64,000 nt of DNA from a virus. Made by a program: the position numbers and the translations under genes. Of the stretch, positions 31,082 to 36,972 are shown one piece after another (position 1 is the stretch's first letter; every line of letters begins with the position of its first letter). Under the pieces are notes generated by a model that was not told where the DNA came from, ran no database searches, and saw nothing but the letters and a program-made list of their open reading frames with translations. Location of the stretch: positions 1 to 64,000 of IMG/VR virus record IMGVR_UViG_3300024308_000302. One strand, written 5' to 3'.

Positions 31082-31306
31082 TTAAGCACCAAGGGTGTTA
31101 ACATTCATACAGATATTATGAGCATCATTGGGGCCATTACTTTGCAGAACAGATTCAGCACAAGCATGGCGAGTATCACGATCTTGCTCTTTGTAGATAC
31201 GGCGAAGCATATTTTTCAAAACAGCTTCTGGAGACTCACCAGCAGCAACACGTTTTTCAAATTCTTGAACATCATTGGTGATTTTAATATTCAGTTTAGT
31301 AGTCAT
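31082..31306 (-). CDS. hypothetical protein, 74 aa
   Basis: Unknown. AAGGTTG precedes the ATG and lies immediately after the stop of the upstream frameshifted gene. Last gene of the unit 31082-31673. Confidence 0.72.
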   Translation of the reverse strand: MTTKLNIKITNDVQEFEKRVAAGESPEAVLKNMLRRIYKEQDRDTRHACAESVLQSNGPNDAHNICMNVNTLGA

Positions 31307-31315
31307 GAGTCAACC

Positions 31316-31472
31316 TTATTTGTCAAAAGTGAAAATTTGTACTGGAGTGGTGTTTTTAAGTTCTTTGATAAAATCTGCCATACTTTCAACAAGTTTTTTT
31401 TGGAACAAGAGACATTACAGCACCACCACCAACATAAACCATTTCTTGCTCAGATTCAATTTTTTTATACAT
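31316..31472 (-). pseudogene. small gene interrupted at an A8 run
   Basis: ATG at 31470-31472 (SD GGAGT) opens MYKKIESEQEMVYVGGGAVM and continues to a run of eight A. In frame zero it stops soon after (TGA 31386-31388, 28 aa). Reading one base further on continues KKLVESMADFIKELKNTTPV...FDK to TAA 31316-31318, giving ~51 aa. This is a one-base disruption, a sequencing error, or polymerase slippage on A8. Confidence 0.6.
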
Positions 31473-31499
31473 GTATGAACTCCAATGAGATTAAATTAA

Positions 31500-31673
31500 T
31501 TAGTCAGCATCAAGGGCAGCTTGTCGGCTATCGTAATAACCATCAGCCTCCCACATATAACAGGCTTCAAGAAATGCATCTTGGTCACGGAAATTATAAC
31601 TACTGATTTCAACAAAAGAAAGGCTACCATCAGCCCGTTTACGATAATACTTCTTGATGACTTCTTCGTGCAT
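31500..31673 (-). CDS. hypothetical protein, 57 aa
   Basis: Unknown; MHEEVIKKYYRKRADGSLSF...MWEADGYYDSRQAALDAD. AGGAC precedes the ATG. First gene of a three-gene unit with 31316-31472 and 31082-31306. The leader is ~80 nt. Confidence 0.74.
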   Translation of the reverse strand: MHEEVIKKYYRKRADGSLSFVEISSYNFRDQDAFLEACYMWEADGYYDSRQAALDAD

Positions 31674-31759
31674 GATAATGTCCTAAGTTTAAGTTATTGA
31701 GGGATTTTGAACATTGGTCGAGGAAACTTCTCTTGCTCATCCATTCATTGTATGGGCAT

Positions 31760-31788
31760 ATTTTACCAAAAAACAAAATTTTAGACAA
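31760..31788 (-). promoter_or_regulatory. sigma70-type promoter
   Basis: TTGTCT-17-TAAAAT for the unit 31082-31673. Confidence 0.78.
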
Positions 31789-31839
31789 GCAAATAGACAA
31801 GCAAAATATCAAAAATAAAAGATATAAAAATAAGGTTTT

Positions 31840-32235
31840 TTATGATTTTTCAAAAACAACAAGTTCTCGTTTTTTTCCTTTCTCATTTCGGACATGTAAC
31901 ATATCGTTCTTAGTATAGAATTCAATTGCCTTAGAGTTGTCTACAGTCGTTTTAAGGCGTATAGGAAGTGGTACAGTATCGAACAATGCTTTGCCAATAC
32001 CTTTACCTTGATGTTCACGCATAACAGCTAATTCATGCACTGTATGCCATCCATCTTGACGTGGATGATAATGAATAAAGCCTAAAACACCATCAACACT
32101 ATCAAAGACCAAAAGAGACTTTTTAGATATAGCTTCAATAAGAGCCACTTTCATTACAAAACCAATAAAATCTCGGTTTTGATTTGCGATTTTTTTGATA
32201 ATGTCTAAATCATCAACAACAGCCAAACGAATCAT
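31840..32235 (-). CDS. GNAT acetyltransferase, copy 2 (131 aa)
   Basis: Full-length small GNAT: starts MIRLAVVDDLDIIKKI, motif A VHELAVMREHQGKGIGKALF and a late EFYTKNDM. The acyl acceptor is unknown. GGAG precedes the ATG. It lies 18 bp downstream of 32254-32664 and is probably co-transcribed. Confidence 0.85.
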   Translation of the reverse strand: MIRLAVVDDLDIIKKIANQNRDFIGFVMKVALIEAISKKSLLVFDSVDGVLGFIHYHPRQDGWHTVHELAVMREHQGKGIGKALFDTVPLPIRLKTTVDNSKAIEFYTKNDMLHVRNEKGKKRELVVFEKS

Positions 32236-32253
32236 GACAGATACTCCGAGTCG

Positions 32254-32664
32254 TTAACGAATTCCAAAATCGTAAGCCTTCAATCGATTTTTTTTGTCAT
32301 AACCAACTTGACCACCATCAATCGAACCAACCCAGTCAGGCAAGGATTCATAAGAAAACTCATCAGCAGGGATTTCAGTCAAACGTTCTTGAATAACACA
32401 GACGAATCCGTCAATTTGAATCCAACGACCTTTTGCAAGGTGAGGTGCTGAGCAGCTACCTTCCCAATCATTATCACAAATGCCATTGTCATTTAAAGGA
32501 AATTTAATAACGCAATGCTTACTCATGAATGCAGCACGATTACGACCACATATAGGCTCACCATATTTAGCTGTCAGTCGTTCTAAGGCAGCTTCTGCAC
32601 GAATGTTAATAGATTTATCATCCCAATCACAAAAACCGCCGAACAAAAGACTTGAAAGCTTCAT
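32254..32664 (-). CDS. phage protein with kinase-like signatures, 136 aa
   Basis: CVIKFPLNDNG...ERLTEIP...DWVGSIDGGQVGYDKKNRLKAYDFG resembles a short family in large phages. VIKFP and YDFG recall the ATP-binding Lys and DFG motifs of protein kinases, but the protein is about half a kinase domain, so activity is doubtful. First gene of the unit with GNAT copy 2. Confidence 0.68.
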   Translation of the reverse strand: MKLSSLLFGGFCDWDDKSINIRAEAALERLTAKYGEPICGRNRAAFMSKHCVIKFPLNDNGICDNDWEGSCSAPHLAKGRWIQIDGFVCVIQERLTEIPADEFSYESLPDWVGSIDGGQVGYDKKNRLKAYDFGIR

Positions 32665-32692
32665 AAGTAAGAACTCATTTGAATAGAGCTGA

Positions 32693-32721
32693 ATTATAGC
32701 ATTATTTAAAAATCAAGGCAA
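32693..32721 (-). promoter_or_regulatory. sigma70-type promoter
   Basis: TTGCCT-17-TATAAT for the unit 31840-32664. Confidence 0.86.
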
Positions 32722-32750
32722 CAAAAAACCCCGTACATACGGGGCTTTTT
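32722..32750 (-). terminator. intrinsic terminator
   Basis: GCCCCGUAUGUACGGGGU hairpin with U-tract, downstream of the minigene at 32781-32792. Confidence 0.88.
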
Positions 32751-32780
32751 TCTTTATTAAATTCTATGATTGGAGTTTAA

Positions 32781-32806
32781 TTAAGACTGCATCTTTAGTT
32801 CACCTC
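32781..32806 (-). other. minigene unit: SD-N7-AUG CAG UCU UAA
   Basis: GAGGTGA (32800-32806), seven bases, then ATG CAG TCT TAA (32781-32792): a predicted fMet-Gln-Ser peptide. It lies between the gene at 32849-33160 and the terminator at 32722-32750, so it is presumably read from the promoter at 33192-33221. The flanking GTGCCC before the SD matches the other units. Confidence 0.7.
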
Positions 32807-32848
32807 GGGCACTGAATTATATAATAAACCGTTAATATAAGTAGTCAG

Positions 32849-33160
32849 TTATTCAGAAACTGTAACGTATACCTTGAAGCCCCAGCAACTATCAGGGAGA
32901 AGGAAACCCGGAGAACAACCGCAAGAGCAACCTGCTTTTTGTGACCACGATACTTTTGTATCTGCTGGAAGTCCTGCCTTTTCAAGAATTTGAGGGATTA
33001 CCTCTTTTTTGTAAGCAGTGCTTGGACGATGACGACGATTTGCAAGATTCTGAAGAACAGTTTCACCTTCTGGGAAAATGAAGATCTTGCTGCGTTCAGA
33101 GCGAGCACGACGACCTCTGGTAGAACTGTTTGGGAGTATTTGAAATTTGGTAATTTGCAT
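32849..33160 (-). CDS. conserved phage-type protein with CSCGCSPGF motif, 103 aa
   Basis: Contains GCSCGCSPGF near the C-terminus, a Cys cluster found in small proteins of large phages; metal binding is likely (inference). The basic middle is RGRRARSERSK. GAGGTG precedes the ATG at 33158-33160. The promoter is overlapped by a perfect inverted repeat. Confidence 0.78.
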   Translation of the reverse strand: MQITKFQILPNSSTRGRRARSERSKIFIFPEGETVLQNLANRRHRPSTAYKKEVIPQILEKAGLPADTKVSWSQKAGCSCGCSPGFLLPDSCWGFKVYVTVSE

Positions 33161-33181
33161 TTTACACCTCACATTTCGTTT

Positions 33182-33217
33182 CAATGTCGCTATTTTACTA
33201 CAAATTAAACGACATTG
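33182..33217. promoter_or_regulatory. operator-like inverted repeat over a promoter
   Basis: CAATGTCG (33182-33189) and CGACATTG (33210-33217) form a perfect 8-bp inverted repeat with 20 bases between. It brackets the -10 box and touches the -35 box, the layout of a repressor operator. Confidence 0.55.
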
Positions 33218-33221
33218 TAAA
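33192..33221 (-). promoter_or_regulatory. sigma70-type promoter
   Basis: TTTACA-18-TAAAAT for the gene at 32849-33160 and the minigene downstream. Confidence 0.75.
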
Positions 33222-33228
33222 CATATTT

Positions 33229-33651
33229 TTAAATGTCTTCTTTGTACGCATCCAATGTTTCAAAAGTAAAGATGCATGACAGTTTTTGAGACAAGATAGA
33301 ATCTTTTTTCCAGAAGCCCTTATCATTAAATTTTGGTACATACCTTGCTCGAATGAAAGCATGGCGTTTTTCAAAATTGAAAGAGTAGGGTTTACCCAAC
33401 TCAGGTTCTACACAAAATTGTTCACCATCAAGCTCATAGATGAAAAAATAGTTTTTGCGAGCAGCAATGAACGTAATAGTCCAAACAGTTTCGTCAGTAG
33501 TAGGCATATCAATATGCGGATCTACTTCTGCCATATACGAATATTCAACATCTTTGAATTTGTGAAAACTGGTGTGTTCTGCTGCCGGATTTTTTTTGCA
33601 GACTCGTTTGATTTCTTCAAGAACTTCTTTATCAATTGTCTGGATAGTCAT
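33229..33651 (-). CDS. hypothetical protein, 140 aa; paralogue of 38094-38486
   Basis: Unknown. Shares YSYMAEVDPHIDMP...WTITFIA...NYFFIYELDG.QFCVEPELGK.YSFNF with the 130-aa product at 38094-38486. AGGAC precedes the ATG at 33649-33651. Confidence 0.76.
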   Translation of the reverse strand: MTIQTIDKEVLEEIKRVCKKNPAAEHTSFHKFKDVEYSYMAEVDPHIDMPTTDETVWTITFIAARKNYFFIYELDGEQFCVEPELGKPYSFNFEKRHAFIRARYVPKFNDKGFWKKDSILSQKLSCIFTFETLDAYKEDI

Positions 33652-33679
33652 CACTATAGTCCTTATTTGGGATAGGGAA

Positions 33680-33708
33680 ATTATATCAAAAATAGGATTT
33701 TTAGTCAA
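33680..33708 (-). promoter_or_regulatory. sigma70-type promoter
   Basis: TTGACT-17-TATAAT for the 140-aa gene. Confidence 0.87.
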
Positions 33709-33725
33709 GGAAAAATACGAAAATA

Positions 33726-33747
33726 GAAAACCCGCCGAAGCGGGTTT
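33726..33747 (-). terminator. intrinsic terminator
   Basis: AAACCCGC-UUCG-GCGGGUUU hairpin plus U-rich tail, ending the tRNA unit 33774-34251. Confidence 0.87.
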
Positions 33748-33773
33748 TATGTATATTAACAACAATTTAAATC

Positions 33774-33850
33774 TGGTGGGACTTGCAGGACTTGAACCTG
33801 CGACCTGCCGATTATGAGTCGGATGCTCTAACCAACTGAGCTAAAGTCCC
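33774..33850 (-). tRNA. tRNA-Met(CAU), copy 1
   Basis: 77 nt with encoded CCA. Acceptor GGGACTT/AAGTCCC, normal D, anticodon and T arms; anticodon CAT. It looks like an elongator tRNA-Met, but a tRNA-Ile2 with lysidine-modified CAU cannot be excluded. Confidence 0.93.
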
Positions 33851-34166
33851 TTAGTGTGGTGATTTAGGACGCACTAAACCACCCAGTATCATCTAAATAG
33901 TATAATCTACATTATAAATTAAGTACCTGACAATCTATTTCAAGCGATTTCCAATCTTTTTATTGAAATCCCTACTTTGGATTTACTTGTCTACCAAAGG
34001 TCTTAGGTTTTGCTTGAATCAACAGGATGTCAACCTGCTGAAAAACTGTTTATCCTTTTGTTCGTTTATGTTTAAGAAGGTTCTATTTTAAGCCTTTTCA
34101 TTCATTTACACAAGTCTTTTTTTAATCTTTTTTTAAATCATCTTTTTTTTATCTTTGTTTTAAAAC
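33851..34166 (-). other. non-coding spacer inside tRNA unit
   Basis: About 315 nt with no supported ORF. Notable are a 10-bp hairpin (33858-33883) just 5' of tRNA-Met and a CAGCAGG/CCTGTTG hairpin near 34025-34045. A TATAAT/TATACT pair near 33905 has no good -35. It may hold a processed RNA. Confidence 0.4.
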
Positions 34167-34251
34167 TGGTGCCCGGAGCCGGACTCGAACCGGCACGGCT
34201 TTCGCCGGAAGATTTTAAGTCTTCTGTGTCTACCAATTTCACCATCCGGGC
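34167..34251 (-). tRNA. tRNA-Leu(UAA), copy 1
   Basis: 85 nt with encoded CCA, long variable arm, acceptor GCCCGGA/TCCGGGC, anticodon TAA. Nearly identical copies lie at 35020-35103 and 36530-36614. Confidence 0.95.
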
Positions 34252-34281
34252 TTTTTAGTCTACTCTCGTCTTGATGTGGTA

Positions 34282-34310
34282 ATTATATAGAAATCCACAT
34301 GGTAGGTCAA
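34282..34310 (-). promoter_or_regulatory. strong sigma70 promoter with CATCAAGACGA box
   Basis: TTGACC-17-TATAAT followed by CACATCAAGACGAGA; drives the tRNA-Leu/tRNA-Met unit. Confidence 0.9.
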
Positions 34311-34357
34311 GCATATTTTTTAGAAAAAACCATTAATTTTCAATAATTTAAAAACAA

Positions 34358-34379
34358 CAAAACCGCCAGATGGCGGTTC
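34358..34379 (-). terminator. intrinsic terminator
   Basis: GAACCGCCAUCUGGCGGUUUUGUU hairpin after the 2H-like gene. Confidence 0.82.
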
Positions 34380-34394
34380 ATGGATTAGAAAATT

Positions 34395-34817
34395 TTATTT
34401 TTTGTTATGCAAATCGTAAAGGAAAACCCCAGTAAATTCAATATCCATGCCAATCAAGTCTTTGAATTTATCAGAATCACCAGCAACTGCAGATTTCAGA
34501 AGAGTGATATGAGGAACATGCGGCAAATCTTCAACAATTCCGAAAGATTTGACTGCTTTGTTATAAAAATGACTCCAATCAGTACCTTCAAGTTCAGCAA
34601 CAATCATAACCTGACCGTTTGGATTCCATTCAGAAATCTTAGAAATGCGGCCAGACAAATTGCCATTTTCATTTTTTGGATAATAAGGAAGCTGAATATG
34701 TTTGATAGATCTCGAATGATCAAAAAAAACAGTCAAATGAAGGTTTGATTTAATGTCAAAATTGGAAAGAACAGCACCAGATTCTTTGGTTACTGGAGCA
34801 GCAAAATACATAGCCAT
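34395..34817 (-). CDS. 2H phosphoesterase-like protein, 140 aa
   Basis: Two HxT motifs spaced as in the 2H superfamily: NLHLTVFF (His27-x-Thr29) and VPHITLLK (His103-x-Thr105). Family members open cyclic phosphates or cut 2'-5' and cyclic oligonucleotide bonds. In phages they include anti-CBASS Acb1 enzymes and RNA-repair ligase partners. Which applies here is unknown. It lies between two tRNA units, so RNA repair is also plausible. The SD is weak. Confidence 0.65.
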   Translation of the reverse strand: MAMYFAAPVTKESGAVLSNFDIKSNLHLTVFFDHSRSIKHIQLPYYPKNENGNLSGRISKISEWNPNGQVMIVAELEGTDWSHFYNKAVKSFGIVEDLPHVPHITLLKSAVAGDSDKFKDLIGMDIEFTGVFLYDLHNKK

Positions 34818-34851
34818 AAACTTTTAACTCAAACGATATTTGATAACGCTA

Positions 34852-34880
34852 ATTATACGTTAAATAAAGAAAAAGGACAA
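34852..34880 (-). promoter_or_regulatory. sigma70-type promoter
   Basis: TTGTCC-17-TATAAT for the 2H-like gene. Confidence 0.84.
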
Positions 34881-34898
34881 TTAAAAAATGCTAGAATA

Positions 34899-34922
34899 GA
34901 AAAAGGCACTCTGAGTGCCTTT
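34899..34922 (-). terminator. intrinsic terminator
   Basis: AAAGGCACUCAGAGUGCCUUU hairpin plus U-tract, ending the tRNA operon that begins at 35610. Confidence 0.87.
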
Positions 34923-34928
34923 GATGGA

Positions 34929-35005
34929 TGGTGGGACTTGTAGGGTTTGAACCTACGACCTAACGATTATGAGTCGTCCGCTCTAACCAACTGAGCTAAA
35001 GTCCC
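34929..35005 (-). tRNA. tRNA with CAU anticodon, copy 2 (Met or Ile2)
   Basis: 77 nt with encoded CCA, the same acceptor stem as copy 1, but a different anticodon stem (GGACGA...) and T stem. One of the two CAU tRNAs might be the isoleucine AUA reader after lysidine modification, which would suit the AT-rich genes with many ATA codons (inference). Confidence 0.92.
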
Positions 35006-35019
35006 ATTAAACAAGAATT

Positions 35020-35103
35020 TGGTGCCCGGTGCCAGACTCGAACTGGCACGGCTTTCGCCGGAAGATTTTAAGTCTTCTGTGTCTACCATTTCACCAACCG
35101 GGC
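35020..35103 (-). tRNA. tRNA-Leu(UAA), copy 2
   Basis: 84 nt with encoded CCA, one base shorter in the D-loop than the other two copies; anticodon TAA. Confidence 0.95.
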
Positions 35104-35108
35104 GTAAA

Positions 35109-35295
35109 TTGAACAGTCCAGAACAGGCTCACATCGAGCAATCTCCGCCCTCCACGGACGGTGTTTTAAGCTTCATCCTTCGACTTTCCCAGTTTATGGC
35201 CACTCAACTGGTTCCATCTAAGACTATGCAACTCTCTAGTCAGCCTGCAGAGCCTTCCTTCAAGTTCCTTTAAACTACCGTTCTGGACTATTCAA
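35109..35295 (-). ncRNA. 187-nt structured RNA with 16-bp closing stem
   Basis: The two ends (35280-35295 and 35109-35124) are complementary over 16 bp with one G.U pair. Inside are a CCAGTT/AACTGG hairpin and a CCGTCC/GGGCGG hairpin with a GGAG-containing loop. An SD-like CGGAG lies eight bases before ATG TGA (35129-35134). It sits between tRNA-Arg and tRNA-Leu in one transcript. No known RNA family is recognised. Confidence 0.6.
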
Positions 35296-35312
35296 TCAAC
35301 AACAAATAAAGC

Positions 35313-35389
35313 TGGCGTCTGTGGCAGGACTCGAACCTGCGACCATCCGCTTAGAAGGCGGATGCTCTATCCAACTGAGCTACACACGG
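35313..35389 (-). tRNA. tRNA-Arg(UCU), copy 1, acceptor end mispaired
   Basis: 77 nt with encoded CCA; D, anticodon (TCT) and T arms match copy 2 at 36621-36697. The first three acceptor pairs are mismatched (5' CCG against 3' GAC), while positions 4-7 pair. It may be non-functional, or it may need repair or editing. Confidence 0.75.
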
Positions 35390-35400
35390 ATAAAGAAAAG

Positions 35401-35477
35401 GGTGCTCTTGGTAAGGATTTGAACCTACGACTTGTGGGTTTCCGCCCACAAACTCTACCAGACTGAGTTACAAGAGC
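35401..35477 (-). tRNA. aberrant tRNA-like gene with 8-nt anticodon loop
   Basis: Acceptor GCTCTTG/CAAGAGC and the D stem are perfect, but the anticodon loop has eight bases (GCGGAAAC, no U33) and the T stem has one bulged T. CCA is not encoded (ACCC). The identity cannot be assigned. It could be a decaying tRNA or an unusual one. Confidence 0.55.
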
Positions 35478-35484
35478 GTGAAGC

Positions 35485-35610
35485 TTATTCTGCGTGACGG
35501 TTGCGGCGTTTATCACGCATTTGACGACTGATTTTGTTATCACTACGTTTGGCGTTATCTTTCGATTTGCCCGAGAATTTTTCCATAGTGTCGCGGTAAG
35601 AACCTTGCAT
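35485..35610 (-). CDS. MQGS/RDKRRNRH basic peptide, copy 2 (41 aa)
   Basis: MQGSYRDTMEKFSGKSK...RQMRDKRRNRHAE. Same ends as the peptides at 20074-20208 and 36707-36835. AAGGAAA precedes the ATG. It is the first gene of the operon that goes on to the aberrant tRNA, tRNA-Arg, the 187-nt RNA, tRNA-Leu and tRNA-CAU. Confidence 0.8.
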   Translation of the reverse strand: MQGSYRDTMEKFSGKSKDNAKRSDNKISRQMRDKRRNRHAE

Positions 35611-35646
35611 TTGGTGTTTCCTTGTATGCTTCGTTTTGATGGGATA

Positions 35647-35675
35647 AGTATATCAACCATTGAACCCGTTAGCAA
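35647..35675 (-). promoter_or_regulatory. strong sigma70 promoter with CATCAAAACGA box
   Basis: TTGCTA-17-TATACT followed by CCCATCAAAACGAAG; drives the tRNA operon 34929-35610. Confidence 0.88.
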
Positions 35676-35718
35676 CCATTTTTTTGAATATTTTTCGCTA
35701 TTTTTTCAAAAATTTAGG

Positions 35719-36054
35719 TCAATAGACAACATTTTTAATCACACCATCCAAACTGACAGATGATTCAGCATATCCACATGATTGAAGCAACCTGTTAACA
35801 TTAGCACGACTAAAGTTTTTTGGGAAACAATAATCTTTCCCTGTAATTAATGATCTTGCAACCCAAGGAAAATACTCACAAACAGAAGCATAAGTTTCAA
35901 CATTGTTAGCAAGTTCAGTGTATGAAGATGGTTTACGAGTTTGAAAAAGAATAACAGGTTCTGGTGGGCCTACAAGCAAGGGGAGATGATATAGAAAAAT
36001 AGGTGTTTCTACTTTTTTAGTAAAAATTTTTTTCATCAAATTAAAAATATTCAT
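35719..36054 (-). CDS. hypothetical protein, 111 aa
   Basis: Unknown. ATG at 36052-36054 with GAGGG upstream; the SD overlaps the stop of the coiled-coil gene at 36057-36239, implying translational coupling. An in-frame GTG two codons earlier is an alternative start. Confidence 0.73.
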   Translation of the reverse strand: MNIFNLMKKIFTKKVETPIFLYHLPLLVGPPEPVILFQTRKPSSYTELANNVETYASVCEYFPWVARSLITGKDYCFPKNFSRANVNRLLQSCGYAESSVSLDGVIKNVVY

Positions 36055-36056
36055 AT

Positions 36057-36239
36057 TCACCCTCTGAAATCAGTATGCTGATAGCAATAAAGTTGAAAAC
36101 CAGAAAGTTCACGGATAGTTTTGTTTTTTTCTTCAATAGTTTCACGAAGTCTTTTAATTTCGGCTTTCCAGCGAGCATTGTCATCTTCAAGAGATTTAAT
36201 GTATTCTGGGCTTTGATGATAAGGAATATCATTTTTCAT
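36057..36239 (-). CDS. coiled-coil protein, 60 aa
   Basis: Residues ~12-45 (YIKSLEDDNARWKAEIKRLRETIEEKNKTI) form a heptad-like coiled coil. GGATTC precedes the ATG. First gene of a two-gene unit with 35719-36054. Confidence 0.74.
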   Translation of the reverse strand: MKNDIPYHQSPEYIKSLEDDNARWKAEIKRLRETIEEKNKTIRELSGFQLYCYQHTDFRG

Positions 36240-36269
36240 ATTCGTGAATCCAATTAATGTTAGACACTG

Positions 36270-36298
36270 ATTATATCAAAAATAAAAATAAAAAACAA
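36270..36298 (-). promoter_or_regulatory. sigma70-type promoter
   Basis: TTGTTT-17-TATAAT for the unit 35719-36239. Confidence 0.84.
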
Positions 36299-36327
36299 CA
36301 AAAACCCCCTGCTGCGAGGGGGTTTTA
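36299..36327 (-). terminator. intrinsic terminator
   Basis: AAACCCCCUCGCAGCAGGGGGUUUU hairpin ending the operon that begins at 36835. Confidence 0.88.
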
Positions 36328-36357
36328 TTCTCATATAATTAAATTCTCTGATTTAGT

Positions 36358-36383
36358 TTAAAACTGCATCGGTAGTTCACCTC
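36358..36383 (-). other. minigene unit: SD-N7-AUG CAG UUU UAA
   Basis: GAGGTGA at 36377-36383, ATG CAG TTT TAA at 36358-36369, spacer seven bases. It is the last element before the terminator of the tRNA-Arg/tRNA-Leu operon. Confidence 0.72.
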
Positions 36384-36454
36384 TGGCACTTTAATTAAAT
36401 TTTAAAAGTTTATGGGCAATCATCAATTATACTAAATTCAATAATAGGATTAAA

Positions 36455-36486
36455 TTAAAGTTTATGCTGCATTATTGGCTCACCTC
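36455..36486 (-). other. minigene unit: SD-N7-AUG CAG CAU AAA CUU UAA
   Basis: GAGGTGA at 36480-36486, then ATG CAG CAT AAA CTT TAA at 36455-36472; spacer seven bases. It lies 44 bp downstream of tRNA-Leu copy 3. Confidence 0.72.
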
Positions 36487-36529
36487 TGGCACACTCATTA
36501 ATTATCAGTAGGTTTATCGTGGTTTAATT

Positions 36530-36614
36530 TGGTGCCCGGTGCCAGACTCGAACTGGCACGACTTTCGCCGGAAGATTTTAAGTCTTCTGTGTCTACCGAT
36601 TTCACCAACCGGGC
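36530..36614 (-). tRNA. tRNA-Leu(UAA), copy 3
   Basis: 85 nt with encoded CCA, anticodon TAA, long variable arm (one base change against copies 1 and 2). Confidence 0.95.
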
Positions 36615-36620
36615 ATAATT

Positions 36621-36697
36621 TGGCCCATGCGGCAGGATTCGAACCTGCGACCATCCGCTTAGAAGGCGGATGCTCTATCCAACTGAGCTACGCACGG
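36621..36697 (-). tRNA. tRNA-Arg(UCU), copy 2
   Basis: 77 nt with encoded CCA. Acceptor CCGTGCG/CGCATGG fully paired (one G.U), anticodon TCT. It reads AGA/AGG, which are frequent in the AT-rich genes of this window. Confidence 0.95.
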
Positions 36698-36706
36698 ATG
36701 TTTGAG

Positions 36707-36835
36707 TTAAGCGTCTTGATGACGATTGCGGCGTTTATCACGGAATTGACGGTCTTTTTTTGCAAAATTGCGGGTTTCTTTGTCACGACCTTTAGAAGTG
36801 AATTTTTCGGTCATATCGTTGTGAGAACCTTGCAT
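36707..36835 (-). CDS. MQGS/RDKRRNRH basic peptide, copy 3 (42 aa)
   Basis: MQGSHNDMTEKFTSKG...RQFRDKRRNRHQDA. It heads the operon with tRNA-Arg, tRNA-Leu and two minigenes. AAGGAAA precedes the ATG at 36833-36835. Confidence 0.82.
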   Translation of the reverse strand: MQGSHNDMTEKFTSKGRDKETRNFAKKDRQFRDKRRNRHQDA

Positions 36836-36871
36836 TTCGTATTTCCTTGTATGTTTCGTTTTGATGGGTTC

Positions 36872-36900
36872 ATTATAGAGAAATTGGTACTGCATGTAAA
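36872..36900 (-). promoter_or_regulatory. strong sigma70 promoter with CATCAAAACGA box
   Basis: TTTACA-17-TATAAT followed by CCCATCAAAACGAAA; drives peptide, tRNAs and minigenes. Confidence 0.9.
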
Positions 36901-36972
36901 GCATTATTTTCAAATTTTCTTAAAAAAACACATGATATTTTTCTTGTATTTCACTGATTTTTAAAGAAAAAG

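Noticed and set aside
31370-31480. Insertion sequence or transposase
   Set aside because: None found in the window; no terminal inverted repeats or transposase motifs beyond the HNH and GIY-YIG-like genes.
35019-35273. 84-codon plus-strand frame
   Set aside because: Lies antisense to tRNA-Leu and the 187-nt RNA, with no SD.
35367-35675. 102-codon minus-strand frame over the tRNA operon head
   Set aside because: Wrong frame of the MQGS peptide gene and the aberrant tRNA; no SD, and it starts inside the promoter.
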